Counted from the first letter of the stretch, positions 11,441 through 22,660 are shown. The stretch: DNA of 64,000 nt from Armillaria gallica (GCA_037576215.1 JBANDB010000002.1:6076001-6140000), one strand, 5' to 3'. Notes: a model not told the origin generated them from the sequence alone. Program-made: numbers and translations.

Positions 11441-12770
11441 AAGAAACTTACAGGCGGTGGAAACAGCAAGTGACAGACGATAACAGTTCAATAAAGTCTG
11501 GGCAGGTGAGTACCTCTGGCGAAGAATAGAAGCGATGTACGAGTTTATTGATCCTGGTATTACTTTCGTGGAGTCCAAGCCTAGATTGGTGGATAAGACA
11601 CCAGCAATGAGAGAAGCTAAGGAGCCGACCAACTAGCCAGATTCGCGAGTGAAAAGAAGGACCCAGACTTGATAGACCTGACTGTACCCCCAGAACTGAG
11701 GACACAAGAAGCAAAACTAAAAGCCATGACACAAGCCACGGCCTATAAAACCATCAGGAAAATTAAGATGGAAGCAATCGGTACCAGAACAAACTCGATC
11801 AGAGAGACACCGGTGACAACGTAACACTAGCCCTAGCCGCGTCAGGAGAACGGTGCCAGGTAGAAATCACGAGGTAACAACTGTGGACCTCTGTTAGACG
11901 GAGGGACTTCAACACATCAGCTCGTTTCTTCTTGTGGATGCTGCTCCACGATGGGTACACAGTAGGGCGACATTGGAGACACATTAGCAGCTGTGAAGAT
12001 AGAATTGAGTGCCGAGCATGCAACACTGAGGAAAACATGGACCATATCCTCACCAAATGCGATGCTCCAGGCCAGAACGAGGTATGGGTCCTTGCACAAC
12101 AGCTATGGAAACACTACAAGAGAAAACGGGGTGTTAGTGGATATTATCACGTAGACGATGAAGGCTTGATAACAACTGGGATCGGGCCAGAGTCTGCGTG
12201 CTGGAGCCCCACATGAGACTTGCTCGACGAAGCACGAAAGTCAGTGCATAAACGCATTTACCTCGTGTGGTCAGTTCATCATGCGGTGCCTTCACTTTCC
12301 GAAAATTCACTGCATACCAAGGAATTCCAATCACGCTCACGAGGTTGCAGACCTCGATCCATTAACGGGCCAAGTACATCGTCTAAGGCGTACCACTCTG
12401 CTAGTCAGAAGGCTCCTGCTGTGCGGGTGTGTACGAAGATATACCAAACGTTCCACAAAATATTTTTGTGCAGCTACCCGGCGGCAGCGAGAGCGTTCAA
12501 GCTGATAGGGACGGGTCTACGGTGTAACAAGCGGGTGAGGAGTTGCAAGGATGGTCAGTATGATATCATCTGGCAATAACAAGAGGACGGAACACTTTGG
12601 GAGCATAGTAACAATGGAAACCTTAGCAACAGCACCACACTACCTATTGACATCCTCAAGTAAGGCTCTCCCTCCTGAAAAAGGTTCTGTACCTCCTCGT
12701 CTCGTCACTGTGCCCCCACAGAGCCGCCTTCTAAAAGGCTTCACGATACCTGACGACAACCAATAGTCCA
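11440..12770 (+). mobile_element. Decayed non-LTR retroelement fragment (RNase H / zf-RVT end)
   Basis: The plus strand carries the 3' end of a LINE-like polyprotein in broken frames. Around 11610-11790 are remnants of an RNase H tail (ADQLARFASEK, LIDLTVPPELR, KLKAMTQATAYK). At 11905-12215 a longer open piece reads ARFFLWMLLHDGYTVGRHW, then a zinc-binding reverse-transcriptase tail with CRAC...MDHILTKCDAPGQ. Decayed sequence continues past 12230. Stops separate the blocks and no target-site duplication was found, so this is an old, 5'-truncated relic. Assignment rests on resemblance to RNase H/zf-RVT proteins common in agaricomycetes. Confidence 0.7.
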
Positions 12771-13580
12771 TTTCACAGCATAAAAAACCTTGGAATGTCA
12801 TTACAACTGGTGCGAGTTGGCGGCATCTCCTGAGGGCATGTAAACGGCCACTGACGACATGGGCTCAGTTTCGGGCAACGCGACTGAGTTCATTCGAGGG
12901 CGGCCTTGCGCGCTTTTTAGAGTAGAGAACCAGCGAGAGGGAGGTACGATGACAAGGTAGAAAGAGAAAGCGCAAAATGTTCAATCAAAGAGCGACGGCA
13001 AACTCCGTATTGCAAGTTCCCCGGGACGTTCCGGACCGCCCATCGTGTAGCATTGGCCCCTTGGCATCGGCCACCTTTTCTTCTTTCAAGCTTACCCTAC
13101 TCTCAGTATTCCCGACCAAATCAACCATCTGTGCGTACAATGGGTATCGATGAATATGTCTTGGACTAGAAACCTTCGAAACGTATTTCCCCCCGCGCTC
13201 TTCGATTGCCAGGAGCATGGGTGGAAGTTCTGACCCAATTCTGACCAGACTTGCCTTAATCATGAGATACCGATTTGGCGCTCATCTTCTCTCGCTGTGT
13301 GATTCCATTCCAGGATGAATTGGAATTTGTTGTTTTGCTTTCGTTCGGTACCTAGTTGTATCATCTGTCTTGATAGGCCTTTTCTTGCTCTAACATCTAG
13401 GTGCTGCGAATTGTGGGACTCGTGTGGTCCCTGATTACTATTCGCGCGCGCTGAGAGCGAAATACAAAACTGTAGTGCCCTAGCGCTTGTTCGTTATCAA
13501 CACCTGGACATCTGACTTATTTAATCACACAAAATGGAAACTCGATAACCACTGTTTCTTTTTCTGTCTATCAGTATGGG
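12771..13580. other. Intergenic with one doubtful ORF
   Basis: A 92-codon minus-strand frame at 12985-13263 has protein-like composition but no recognised domain and no second exon, so I do not call it as a gene. The rest looks like the 3' flank of the retroelement relic and the promoter of the 13.6-kb gene. Confidence 0.35.
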
Positions 13581-13588
13581 TATAAATA
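13581..13588 (+). promoter_or_regulatory. TATA box of the 13.6-kb small gene
   Basis: TATAAATA lies 45 bp upstream of the ATG at 13633 and is followed by a pyrimidine-rich leader, a spacing usual for strongly expressed basidiomycete genes. Confidence 0.6.
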
Positions 13589-13632
13589 GGCTTCCATCTC
13601 TTCTTTGCTAACCCACCAAAATCCTCGCTACC

Positions 13633-14006
13633 ATGGCTTACCGCAACCTACCAAATTTCTACCCTCAGCCTTGCGTCGCCGCGCATCAGGTCATTTGCTT
13701 TTCCACATCTCTTCGCTCTGCTCACACCTCATCTTCTATTCCAGGGCCAAGTTCGTGTCATTGATATGAATCACCAGATGTACGGTGCAGTCTTAACGGT
13801 CGACAGTAGCTTGACAAGATTGATCGTGAGTTTCCTGTACAGTCTGATTTCTTTGGGCTCTTCTCTCAACTATCAGCCAGGACGGAGACTGGGTCTACTT
13901 TATCGGGTGGCCGGACAATACTCTCAACAAGAGAGGCCGGACGTTCAACAAGAGTCATACGACCTTTGTACACGCCCAATTGGAACTCGTCGAACATCGT
14001 AAGTAG
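13633..14006 (+). CDS. Small three-exon gene, 87-aa protein of unknown function
   Basis: Exons 13633-13689, 13745-13825 and 13881-14006, with GT..AG introns of 55 nt each. All junctions are phase 0, and the ATG sits in a CACC-like context (GCTACCATGG) behind a TATA box. The protein starts MAYRNLPNFYPQPC. The middle exon has QVRVIDMNHQMYGAVLTVD and the last has DGDWVYFIGWPDNTLNKRGR and HTTFVHAQLELVEH. No signal peptide, membrane segment or known domain was recognised. The final codons CGT AAG TAG overlap a perfect donor (GTAAGT at 13999), so a further exon beyond 14006 is possible. Coding status is supported by the fit of three short exons, TATA and start context. Confidence 0.6.
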
Positions 14007-14940
14007 ATCATCCTTTGTGGCGCACAATGCATTTCATCATTCTGCGATCAGGGAAAAGACATTCTCGCTGATAGAAGTCGCGCATGTAACGTGTTGTTGT
14101 AACGCTATGTGCTGCTTAGTATACTATACATTGTCGGTATACACCAGTGTCCGTCCTAGCCTGTATATGTATTATGAATACGCTAGGAAACAGAGAAATG
14201 CGAATACTTATGCTAATATAAATAAAAACCCACCGCCGTTGTCAAGTGGAGATTCAATTCGTCACTAAGGTAGCGGTTTGCCGGGTCATATTCGGCACGT
14301 CCCTGACTGGTTCCACGGAGACAACGATCAACTTTTAGGCCGAGCGTAAGCACTATTTTTAGCACTTGTCCGCCATCCGCCGAACGAGTATCATGTCGAT
14401 TCTCAAGCCCTTCATTGTTCTGAAACTGCTCAGACTTGTGAGCTGGAAACTCACTATTCAGCAGCCAATCCAGGTCCCCAGTAAGTAAGGGGACTCGCCA
14501 ATCAAACGTTCGACGGTGTTTCTCTGGTGAAGTTCCATGTCAATAATATTAAATCCTACGAGGCCGGAACTTGAATTGCAACCTTTGACTTCTGCTCTGC
14601 GAACGGTTCGTTGGGGCTTGTATGACCCGAATTTCTCTCCAATGCTAGATAATGAGCCCGAAGCCCCAACACGAAGACCCCGAAAGAGTGGGGAGTGGGC
14701 TTCGGGGTTTCAGGGCTGGAAGAGAACCATCGTATTACTGGAGCTAGTTCTTGGTGGTCCCCGCATACTAAAGAATAATACAATCAGCAGGTAACTTCAA
14801 GAGATACCTGGGCTGGCTGTAACTGGACAGAATTATTCATAAGCGATAAGTGTCCTTTCGTACACACTGTGTACGATCTGCCATTCCATTATTTGCGAAA
14901 GGGAAGCTTCTATCATTATCCCCATTACTATGCAATCGCG
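14007..14940. other. Intergenic with a palindromic GC-rich segment
   Basis: No supported gene. At about 14655-14720 is a 10-bp perfect inverted repeat (CCCGAAGCCC / GGGCTTCGGG) within a stretch resembling the subterminal GGGCTT-rich sequence of the hAT element at 35.3 kb. It may be a hAT footprint. Confidence 0.35.
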
Positions 14941-15040
14941 ATCCCGACTCGGGGCCGTCCAAGATTTGCGGTCCGTGATGTTGCTGCAAGTACGGCATGA
15001 AATATCCGAGTCGGTAAGCGAGATTGACACCTCCTTTTGG
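14941..15040 (+). repeat. Repeat R3 flanking the UbiA gene, copy 1
   Basis: Aligned by eye with 17179-17280, the two copies bracketing the UbiA gene. Each starts with a CCGACTCGG-type block, has TTGCGGTCCG in the middle, then GAGTCGGTAA and a final ACCTCCTT. CCGACTCGG and CCGAGTCGG within one copy are inverted relative to each other, so each unit can fold as a loose hairpin. Confidence 0.5.
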
Positions 15041-15144
15041 AAAGAGGATCTGCGCCGCTTAGACAAGGATAGACCGCAAACGATGGACGTGCAAGCAGAT
15101 GGATAAATATTATCAAGTTAATAGTACAGCTCGTAGCATAAGTA

Positions 15145-16400
15145 TCAGAGAGGGATTCCTGCAAGGACACGCTGGAGTACAGCATCAACGACCAATCCAC
15201 AAAGAATATGATTTCCAATGGTTGGTGTTTGCAGGAAAAACTTCATGCACTGCCTGGGACTGTCAATGTCTGTCACAAGGAGTTCCTTCAGCAGGATGAA
15301 GGCAGAGAGAGCGACAGCGATATAATAGGCAATTCCTTGGCCGTTAAGATAACCAGCCCATGACATCAAAGCGGCGAAACCAAGGGTGGTAGCAGAACAG
15401 ATGGGGATGGTGAATTTGCCGCACAGGATGGCAAGTGACTTCATGCCAATTTTGACATCGTCCACCTTGTCCTGGTGCTGATACACGGTTTCGTATGTGA
15501 TTGTCCACATCGTCGCACCGACATATGCAGCCGTGAGGGCACGATAGGGAATTTGACCGTTGGGTGCGAGATCGGCCCAACCCATGTAGACACCGATGTT
15601 GAACATCAAGCCCTGAAAGGAGAGGTTAGATTTGGAAACTTCGCGAGGATTGTAAAGGATCTCACCAAAGGAATGGGGGCGAAGGACATCCAGCGTTTGC
15701 AAGTAGGGTATAGCACGTACAACGGCCATACATACATGGAGATGCGCAGACTGAATAGATGAATATGGTGAGCATAAACGAACTATCGTGGAACGAAAAG
15801 TACTTACGCGTCAGGGCTCAAAACCTTGTATGCCAAAGAGACACCAATCAGGACTTGGAGAGCGAAGAACAGCCAGGCACGCTCTATGCTGATAGCACCT
15901 CTGGGGAGCGCGCGGTTTTTGGTACGCTCGACGTTCGCGTCAATATCATAGTCAAGGATATCATCAATTGTCATGATCTGAGATGACAGATAAGATGGCT
16001 TGTACGAAAATAGATAGAATAGACTCACCAAACATTTGATACCAATGCATAGGAAAAAATAGACGGCTGCCCGGGTAAGGCATTCCATTCCCGTAAGCTC
16101 AGGGTAAGCGTGGTAAACCATCGCTAAAGACCACGCTAAGATTCCCGGTTAGCGAACAGAAACAGAAGTACATAACAATCCACACTCACCCACTGGCAGA
16201 AACACTGTCGCGCATCCCATCCCGTTTTGGAGACGGCAGAGCTCCCAGCAAGCACGGATCTCAGTCCGAGTCGGTGGTGCGAGGAGGGTATTGGCGTTTG
16301 AGAAAATCGAGGCAAAATTCGAAGTGATCGTCTCCTTCGGACCCTTCTTGGAAGCCAAGTAGGCGGAGGATGGTGGATAGATCGCAGTGGGGAGAGCCAT
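15145..16400 (-). CDS. UbiA-family prenyltransferase (COQ2-like), 346 aa
   Basis: Five exons: 16190-16400, 16029-16135, 15808-15977, 15666-15750 and 15145-15612, in frame throughout. UbiA enzymes are multi-spanning membrane proteins that transfer an isoprenyl chain to an aromatic ring using Mg2+. The first Asp-rich motif is DDILDYDID (residues 111-119), followed by VERTKNRALPRG. The second is the QDKVDDVKIG region (238-247). Hydrophobic helices fill the rest, including GLMFNIGVYMGW. The N-terminus (MALPTAIYPPSSAY) does not look like a strong mitochondrial presequence. Ubiquinone 4-hydroxybenzoate transferase and a meroterpenoid-type prenyltransferase are both possible; no polyketide or terpene synthase gene lies nearby. 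A fragment of a close relative lies at 51.6 kb. Confidence 0.9.
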
Positions 16401-17178
16401 TGTAAGAAGTGGTAGTAAAGGTAGAAGGCTGTAGGATGCAGAGAACCTGGTCTCCTCTCATCTTCACGTCCGTCCCTATATACCAGTCAGACGCCTGGCA
16501 GGCGCTTCATGCCATTGACCGAAACTCCAATAACGAAAGCAGGGAAGGCAACGGCTGCTCGTCAATGAAATTCGATCGAGGACCGCCTAAATTTCAGATT
16601 GATAGCCAACGCCTGTGATCGCTGGAATATCATTGGTCGATCTCGTCCTCATGCGGTTACGCCCGCTAAAGCGACCCTGTCCGACTCGCACACAAGCGGT
16701 GATACCCAAATGGGGAACCGTCTCGTCATAGGAAAATCCCTCGCCGCACGGCGCATGAAGCCAAATGCGCCTTGCGGACACAAAGAGAATATTATCAGTC
16801 CCCTGCGGCTTTCAAGGACGTTTTGTGTCAAGGGCGAAGACTCGAGAGTAGCGGCGAACTTGTATAGAATAAGGTCCAGATTAACCTGTTCGCGGCCAGC
16901 CATGTTACATGCATACTAAGATTCCAAGCAAAGAAAGCTCCAGGCGCCACTTACGCAAACTAGCCAGCTACGATCGATGATCTCTAGGAGAGTAACATGA
17001 GAAAATGATGGAAGTTCAGGAAAAGGACTTTCTGACTTGTTTCTGTTACTTTTCCAACGACGCGTTTCCCGTTTTGGCCGTACAACGTTCTCCGCTTTCA
17101 GATTCTCTTTGAGCTGGGTTTCTGCTTTGGCCTGTCTTTCTTCCTGCAGCTCATTGTCGATCGCTATCGTGCACTGCC
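16401..17178. other. Intergenic, UbiA upstream region
   Basis: Overlapping short frames on both strands at 16587-16919 have no recognisable domain. Presumed promoter of the UbiA gene. Nothing else seen. Confidence 0.4.
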
Positions 17179-17280
17179 ACCCGACTCGGTGCCGTCGACT
17201 AATTGCGGTCCGGGATCAGGACGCTGATAGTTATCTGAGTCGGTAATCTACCACTGGCCATATCGGGTTGAGACCTCCTT
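17179..17280 (+). repeat. Repeat R3 flanking the UbiA gene, copy 2
   Basis: Second copy of the repeat at 14941-15040, same orientation, with several mismatches and an insertion in its second half. The sequence from 17281 to 17690 holds nothing else I can name. Confidence 0.5.
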
Positions 17281-17690
17281 CGACCCTCGCAGTCAAGTGC
17301 TATAAAAGAGAAAAGATCTCTGGGTGTATGTAGATTGTTGCCCCACCTACATACTTGTAGTCGCCGACGATCGAATTTATCTCTTCGCGATCCTCAATAA
17401 ACTGGATGGGGAAGTATGGGAATCTTCAACAAATGATTGCGCCACAATCTAGATTATCATTGCTATGATGATTTTGAATTTAACTCGGTCCTCTGGAAAA
17501 GGACTTCCGAGTCGCAGAACGGCGTCGAAAGTGGTCACCCGAAAACAGTTGCGATTCTGTTTGACGATGTAAGCAGCAAGTTTCATTTGTGAACATAGGA
17601 GCGTAAGTTATCCCAGGAAAGCATACCTGGGTGCTTGAATGAATTCAAGAGATAGCGCGTCGCAAAGATTCAATGAAACATCGTTTCTAC

Positions 17691-19370
17691 TTACACGCCG
17701 ACCTCTCCAGATGCCATTTTATCTCCCAGCGCGTCCAAGAGCCTCTTCAGCTCCTCCGCCTCCTTCGTTAGCAGTGACACCTCGCTCTCTTTCTCCTTCT
17801 CTTTCCAGCTTAGATCTTTCACCGCTTTACTGACAACATCTGTCCAAGTGACCCCATCCTTTGCCAGCGTCTCGACAATCTGGTCTTTGATCCGTCTACA
17901 CGCGCCAGCACCATCATACCCAAACCCAGTATATACCTGGACCAGGGATGCCCCGGCCCTGGCATAGTCTAGTGCGTCCTCACCAGAAGATATACCTCCA
18001 CATCCAATGAGGGGTATGCTCTCCGGAAGATTCTGCCGTAGTGTCTTGAGTGCAGACAAAGACAGTTCTTTCAAAGGAGTCCCAGATAGTCCCCCAGCTT
18101 CGACTTTGCTAGCTGTAAGAGATGTAAGATGCATGTATGAATAGAACGGGAAATATATTACTGACGGTGGTGGAGTGACGACGGCCGTGAAATGGTCGTG
18201 TTGCTCACAATGACACCGTCGATGCGACTATTCCGTATCACCTCGGCCATTTCGACGAGCTGTGATTCGTTCAGGTCTGGAGCTATCTTCAAGACTAGTT
18301 TGGGTTTGGGAGCGGAAGTCACGGCAGATGGAGGCAGGTCGTCTCGGGCTCTTGTCACACCTTCGAGGAGAGTTTGTAAGGTATCGCGACCCTGAAGACC
18401 ACTGGAGACACGATCAATGAACGTGCCATTGTCAAATTTGAGCAAGCTTACCGTAAACCAGGAGTGTTGGGGCTCGACACATTGACCACCAGCACATCGG
18501 AATAAGGACCGAACATGCGGACGCCATCAACAAAGTCCTGTATTGAATCTGCTGGTGAGGATTTGTTTTTGCCGAGGTTGACAGCTAGGACGGATCCACT
18601 ACGGAAAGACGCGGTGTCGTTGTCCTCTTGCAAGAATGTCGGTATACGCGCTCGTATCCGGTTCAAGACAGACATATGACCTTGCGAAGGAAATCCGTAG
18701 CGGTTGATGACTGCAGAATCTTCAGGGAGATGGAAGAAACGCGGCCGGGGATTCCCTGGCTAGCTCAGTATTAGAAGACAGTAAGAAACAATGAACTGCC
18801 AACAAACCTGTGGACTTGGTGTTACGCTCCCAATCTCCACCCAGCTGAATCCAAGATCAAAGAGACCTTACAACTCGTTAGGAATGAAAACGCCCGGAAT
18901 AGGCGGTAGCATACCATCTATTGCCTCTCCATCCTTGTCGAAACCAGCTGCCAGACCGACCGGATTGGATATCGGTTTTCCCCAAAGCTATGGATTTCTC
19001 GTATCATTGTGCAAAAGGATCGCAGAGCCTGACAGACCTCGAATTTTAGCCTCTCGTCATCTGCGACTACATCCTTGGGCCCTAGCCCACTCCTCAATAC
19101 TTGCACAGCAAACTTGTGGCCTGTCTCCGGGTCAAGGGAGTACCTCAAAAGCGGTGTCACGACGTAGCGATGTATTGCAGAGCGCGAGTCGAAGTAATAT
19201 ACCGCGAAGAGACTTGCTGAAATGGCGAAGACGGTTGCATACAGGCCCGTACGAACGGGCGATTGCGGGACAGAGGAAGATTTGGTGAACAGGCTACGGC
19301 TGGGAGTAACAGGTCGAATACGCGCAGGCGACGACAGTACGCGCGACGCTGCTCGTCGCAATGCAGCCAT
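17691..19370 (-). CDS. Dihydroorotate dehydrogenase (quinone), class 2, mitochondrial, 476 aa
   Basis: Six exons: 19038-19370, 18915-18987, 18808-18866, 18452-18759, 18162-18401 and 17691-18108. The enzyme oxidises dihydroorotate to orotate in pyrimidine synthesis, passing electrons to ubiquinone at the inner mitochondrial membrane. Seen in order: an Arg/Ser-rich presequence ([12 protein letters not shown]), one membrane segment ([16 protein letters not shown], about 45-60), the FMN-domain start ([15 protein letters not shown]), [11 protein letters not shown], the catalytic-serine segment [11 protein letters not shown] (about 248-258), [14 protein letters not shown] and the phosphate-binding [18 protein letters not shown] near the end. 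An in-frame ATG at 19511 would add a His-rich leader; the internal start fits targeting better. The C-terminus has a Lys/Glu-rich extension. Confidence 0.95.
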
Positions 19371-19736
19371 GGCGAGCAATACGTCGCCGACGTCGTGGTA
19401 GTGGTGGTGGTGATGAGGAGAGAAGTGAACGGCGTCACGCCGGGCCGGTACCAATGCCGGCCGAATTTCTTTCCCACACCCCTCGGCGTCGGCTCCTTTT
19501 GCTTTGTCCACAGTAACCAGAATAGCTAACCTCGATGTCGCGAAGTACCTTGCTTATCAATTCTTTCAGTTTTTTTCTCTCTGATATCGAGCAAATGGCA
19601 TTAGGTTGAATGAACACTACTTTCCTTGAAGACGGAACAGATAATGGTCTGTTTTGCGTACTGCATGCATACAGAAACTATGCTATAGAGAAAGCCAAGC
19701 AGACTCGTCTGGCAATGATATTTCTACGCCTCTCTG
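19371..19736. other. Intergenic between DHODH and SSP-A
   Basis: Divides the dihydroorotate dehydrogenase promoter side from the 3' flank of the first small secreted protein gene. No gene seen. Confidence 0.4.
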
Positions 19737-20231
19737 TCACCTCCTGGCGCAGGAGTATGAACGCGTTATATCATTCCATCCTACTGCAAGGAGACTCGGT
19801 ATCTCGTCGTTAACGGAGAAAGCAGTTCCTCCGCATCCCACCGAACTATCATCGGTCTAGGTGAGTACAATTTCAAACTTGAATGTGAGGCAACACTTAC
19901 GAATGAAGCGTGCAGGTCATCCCGATATCTGGGCGCACCGACGAAATGTTATCAAACCACGCATCACCTGGTGCGAAGGTGATGCATACTCCGCCCCCTG
20001 TAGTGGAATATGTGCACGTTCCCTCGAAGTTGTCGTCTCTGCAGTAATAGAATCCCGGGGTTCCCGCATTCTGTACGGGGACCGCGTGAGATGGCAGCGT
20101 CAATCGGCACTCGACCAGGCGACACTTACGGGAGCACGGGAGGCGATGTCAACTGCACTGGCAGGTCCAGAGCCTAAGGGAGCTCCAGACACGACAGACA
20201 AGGCTGAAAGAACGAATATGAGGAGTTTCAT
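19737..20231 (-). CDS. Small secreted Cys-rich protein SSP-A, 126 aa (pairs with SSP-F)
   Basis: Three exons: 20130-20231 (102 nt), 19901-20070 (170 nt) and 19737-19845 (109 nt), exactly the exon lengths of SSP-F. Exon 1 is a signal peptide plus short pro-segment (MKLLIFVLSALSVVSGAP, then SAVDIASRAP). Exon 2 carries FYYCRDDNFEGTCTYST, VCITFAPGDAWFDNISSV and RPDIGMTC; exon 3 adds VGCGG and a final Cys. The C-x(4)-F-x-G-x-C pattern and the NISSVRPD turn resemble a beta/gamma-crystallin-like Greek-key fold, which is inference. Probably an extracellular disulfide-bonded protein of unknown role. The promoter, including a TATA box, is conserved with SSP-F. Confidence 0.85.
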
Positions 20232-20275
20232 GGGAAGCTGATTTTAACCTGGGTTGGTCCTCGAAACTGCTTACG

Positions 20276-20282
20276 CTTTATA
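20276..20282 (-). promoter_or_regulatory. TATA box of SSP-A
   Basis: CATATAAAGC on the minus strand, about 45 bp before the ATG. The surrounding 80 bp (TTGTCGGA, GATCTCGCAC, TTCTTG, CATATAAAGC in order) is shared with the SSP-F promoter, so it was copied with the gene. Confidence 0.65.
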
Positions 20283-20283
20283 T

Positions 20284-21207
20284 GTGGATATTTTGCACAA
20301 GAAGCGGTACTTTCCTTCGTGCGAGATCTCATGCGGTTCAGGTTGTCCGACAAAAATCTGTAATACAGGGTAATTCTGCATAGCTATTGTATTCTTTCAT
20401 CCATAATCCTCGTACCTGTGAGTGTTCGTCCCTTTCTTCGAGAAAATTTCCGATTGACGTATTGCTCGCAAGCTAGAGTTATGCCGACTCCATCAAACGT
20501 TCCTTAGCGGTAAAACAGGACACCTAATACTAGTAGGCGCCAGTTTTTGAAGTTACGGAATACCCTCAGAGTCGAGATCAGATGGTGGCGTCCGACACTA
20601 ACTCAGATCCAAATAATGTGGTCCATTCGATTGTGCGACTCGGTGGATAACCCAGATTCCATTCACCGACCAAGGAGTGTCGATAGAACTGGCCGGAGCA
20701 TTCCGGCGCAGGTATTGTTGCTTCAAGAACATACTGCCTGATTCAAGATTTTTGATAGCTATACAGAACACATTCATCTATAATTTCTTTACCAAGTTTC
20801 CGACCTCTTCGCTGGAAGGATTCTGACTGACGCGTCACCTGCAACCATCCATCAAACATGATGTTGAGGCCTATGACGGGGTCTATGTTCACGACCACGG
20901 TGTGGTGCTACTCGCCGCGGACTCAAATTCTTAATCTAGTAATTGACTTAGCGATTCGGCCAAGGAGACAATTCACAAAACCATCATTCTTATTTAACAT
21001 CTTCACTATAGTTCGCTTAGGACTGCTCCTCGATGTCAACGGCAAGAAAACATGTATTAGTAACGATAGGCTCCTTCACCTACACTACAAGGCACATCAA
21101 GTATCTTTACACCATCCAGCACAGATATCTGACTAAAACACAGTAATAGTGAGCCGTTATACAACCGAAAGTCAATCAGATTTTGTTTACCGTGTACTAT
21201 ATGCAGC
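20284..21207. other. SSP-A/SSP-B spacer holding the paralogous empty site
   Basis: No gene. This spacer of about 1 kb is the inverted paralogue of the SSP-E/SSP-F spacer. A 17-bp exact match lies at 20577-20593 (reverse of 28171-28187). The sequence around GCTAG at 20472-20476 corresponds to the point where the LTR element sits in the other spacer, with one copy of the pentamer instead of two. Confidence 0.75.
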
Positions 21208-21629
21208 CTAAGTACAGCTATAGGAACTGGCTTTATTCGCCCAGGTGATAGAATTGGTCTGAGCCTTGATCGCAAGATTTGCTCCTGTGCAGTTCACCCC
21301 ACTTCAAAGAAGCGTGAACACTCAATCCATAAAATACCGTCGAAACACCCACCTGTACAGGGTGCAAACTACGCCAGTGTCCGGACGCATACATGCGATG
21401 GCCTTGTTCCAATAACCTCCAGCTGAGAAGGTGACGCAAGTCCCAGACTCAGCTGACATGTACGCGCATGGGCCTGCGAAAGTGGCTTGAGTGCAATAGT
21501 ACGTCCCAACGGTCTATGTTAAATACGCTTAAGATGAGATGCAAGAAACAGATTTGTAGTACTTACAGTGGCATGGGCACTAGCCGCGAGGGCAAGAACT
21601 GACGCGAGAGTGGTAAGTTTCAACTGCAT
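21208..21629 (-). CDS. Small secreted Cys-rich protein SSP-B, 105 aa (pairs with SSP-E)
   Basis: Exons 21567-21629, 21353-21513 and 21208-21301, in frame with the same intron phases (0 and 2) as the other family members. The signal peptide is MQLKLTTLASVLALAASAHA. The mature part begins TVGTYYCTQATFAGPCAY, continues with GTCVTFSAGGYWNKAI and RPDTGVVCTLY, and ends VNCTG...SSYSCT. Six cysteines are spaced as in SSP-E, which has the same length. A minus-strand TATA box (TATAAG, 21676-21681) lies about 50 bp upstream. Function unknown; likely secreted and disulfide-bonded. Confidence 0.85.
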
Positions 21630-21681
21630 GTCAGAAAGTAGACAAGACGGAGCGAGTTATCCAAACTCGCTTCTTCTTATA

Positions 21682-22660
21682 CCGCCATTCTCATGATCCC
21701 TTAAACTCTGCCTTGAACCATTTTTTTCGTGTCGTCTGTCATGCAGAACACGAATTGAGCGGGTCACCAAAAACACCAGTCTAGGCTATACCTTGCCTCG
21801 GGCACGAAATTCTTGATGAGAAGTACTTAAGCGCTTCAGTTGGACTAAGCTGTCTGTCTGTCAAGGATAAACAACAGGAATCTGGAGAATCAATCCTCAG
21901 GAACTGATGCAGCATATATCGATCACGTCGGGAATGCGAAATTTTGAGAAAGACTGACATGAGTTTAGGCGCCATCCAGACGTGTTGAAGGGTAAATGAT
22001 AATCTCCAATGAGCAGCCGAGATTGGTCAAGAAGCACGTCCCGAAGTAATGAACTTGAAGATTGGGTGCTCGCCTTCATAGGGCATTGTATTTTGAGGGC
22101 AGCGGCATAGTCGCAGCCCCAACCTTCCCGTGGTCGTGGCGACAAGAATTGCTATTTACTGCCGTCGGATGCCTGGGAAAATGACACAGTGAGGTGGAGA
22201 ATAAATAATTGAGAGAAAGCAGGATCCGTCACACCGGTCCGGAGCGTGCGTTCATGGTTTCGAACCCCCATCGGGGTCAAGAGCGGTCCTTTCTGCTGCT
22301 CAACCTGTATCTCTTTCAAGAAGTATGTATAATTTCTGTCGCGACTCTCTCATTGACTTTACCATCTAAAGCTTTATTCCCCTCGCGTTCAAGCTCGGCG
22401 CTTGCGAGTTGACTGGCAGCCTGCCTAGGCTCACGGAATATGACAAAAAGGCACTGATTTCTTGTGCATCTTCGATGTTCCCAAGTTTTCTTACCCCCTT
22501 CGCGCTTGGACAAGGCCCGCGACGTATTCTGTTGCGCTTTCGCTGATGTTTCCGATCTGTATGCGTTCCATTGCTCACTTCAGCACCGGCGTCTGTGTCC
22601 AAAGAAACTGCACCCCGTTAAACCTAAACATGTTCTATTCCCTCTGTCAATGCTCCTTGT
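21682..22660. other. SSP-B/SSP-C spacer
   Basis: Divergent promoters of SSP-B and SSP-C. Several short frames on both strands (21897-22145, 22366-22602, 22464-22784) have no domain. A GGTTTCGAACCCC stretch at about 22256 looks like a tRNA T-arm but no cloverleaf forms around it. Confidence 0.4.

Noticed and set aside
16587..16919. Overlapping ORFs on both strands upstream of UbiA
   Set aside because: Neither strand shows a motif or splice structure; probably chance open frames.
22236..22280. tRNA-like T-arm (GGTTTCGAACCCC)
   Set aside because: No acceptor, D or anticodon stem of correct spacing can be formed on either strand.
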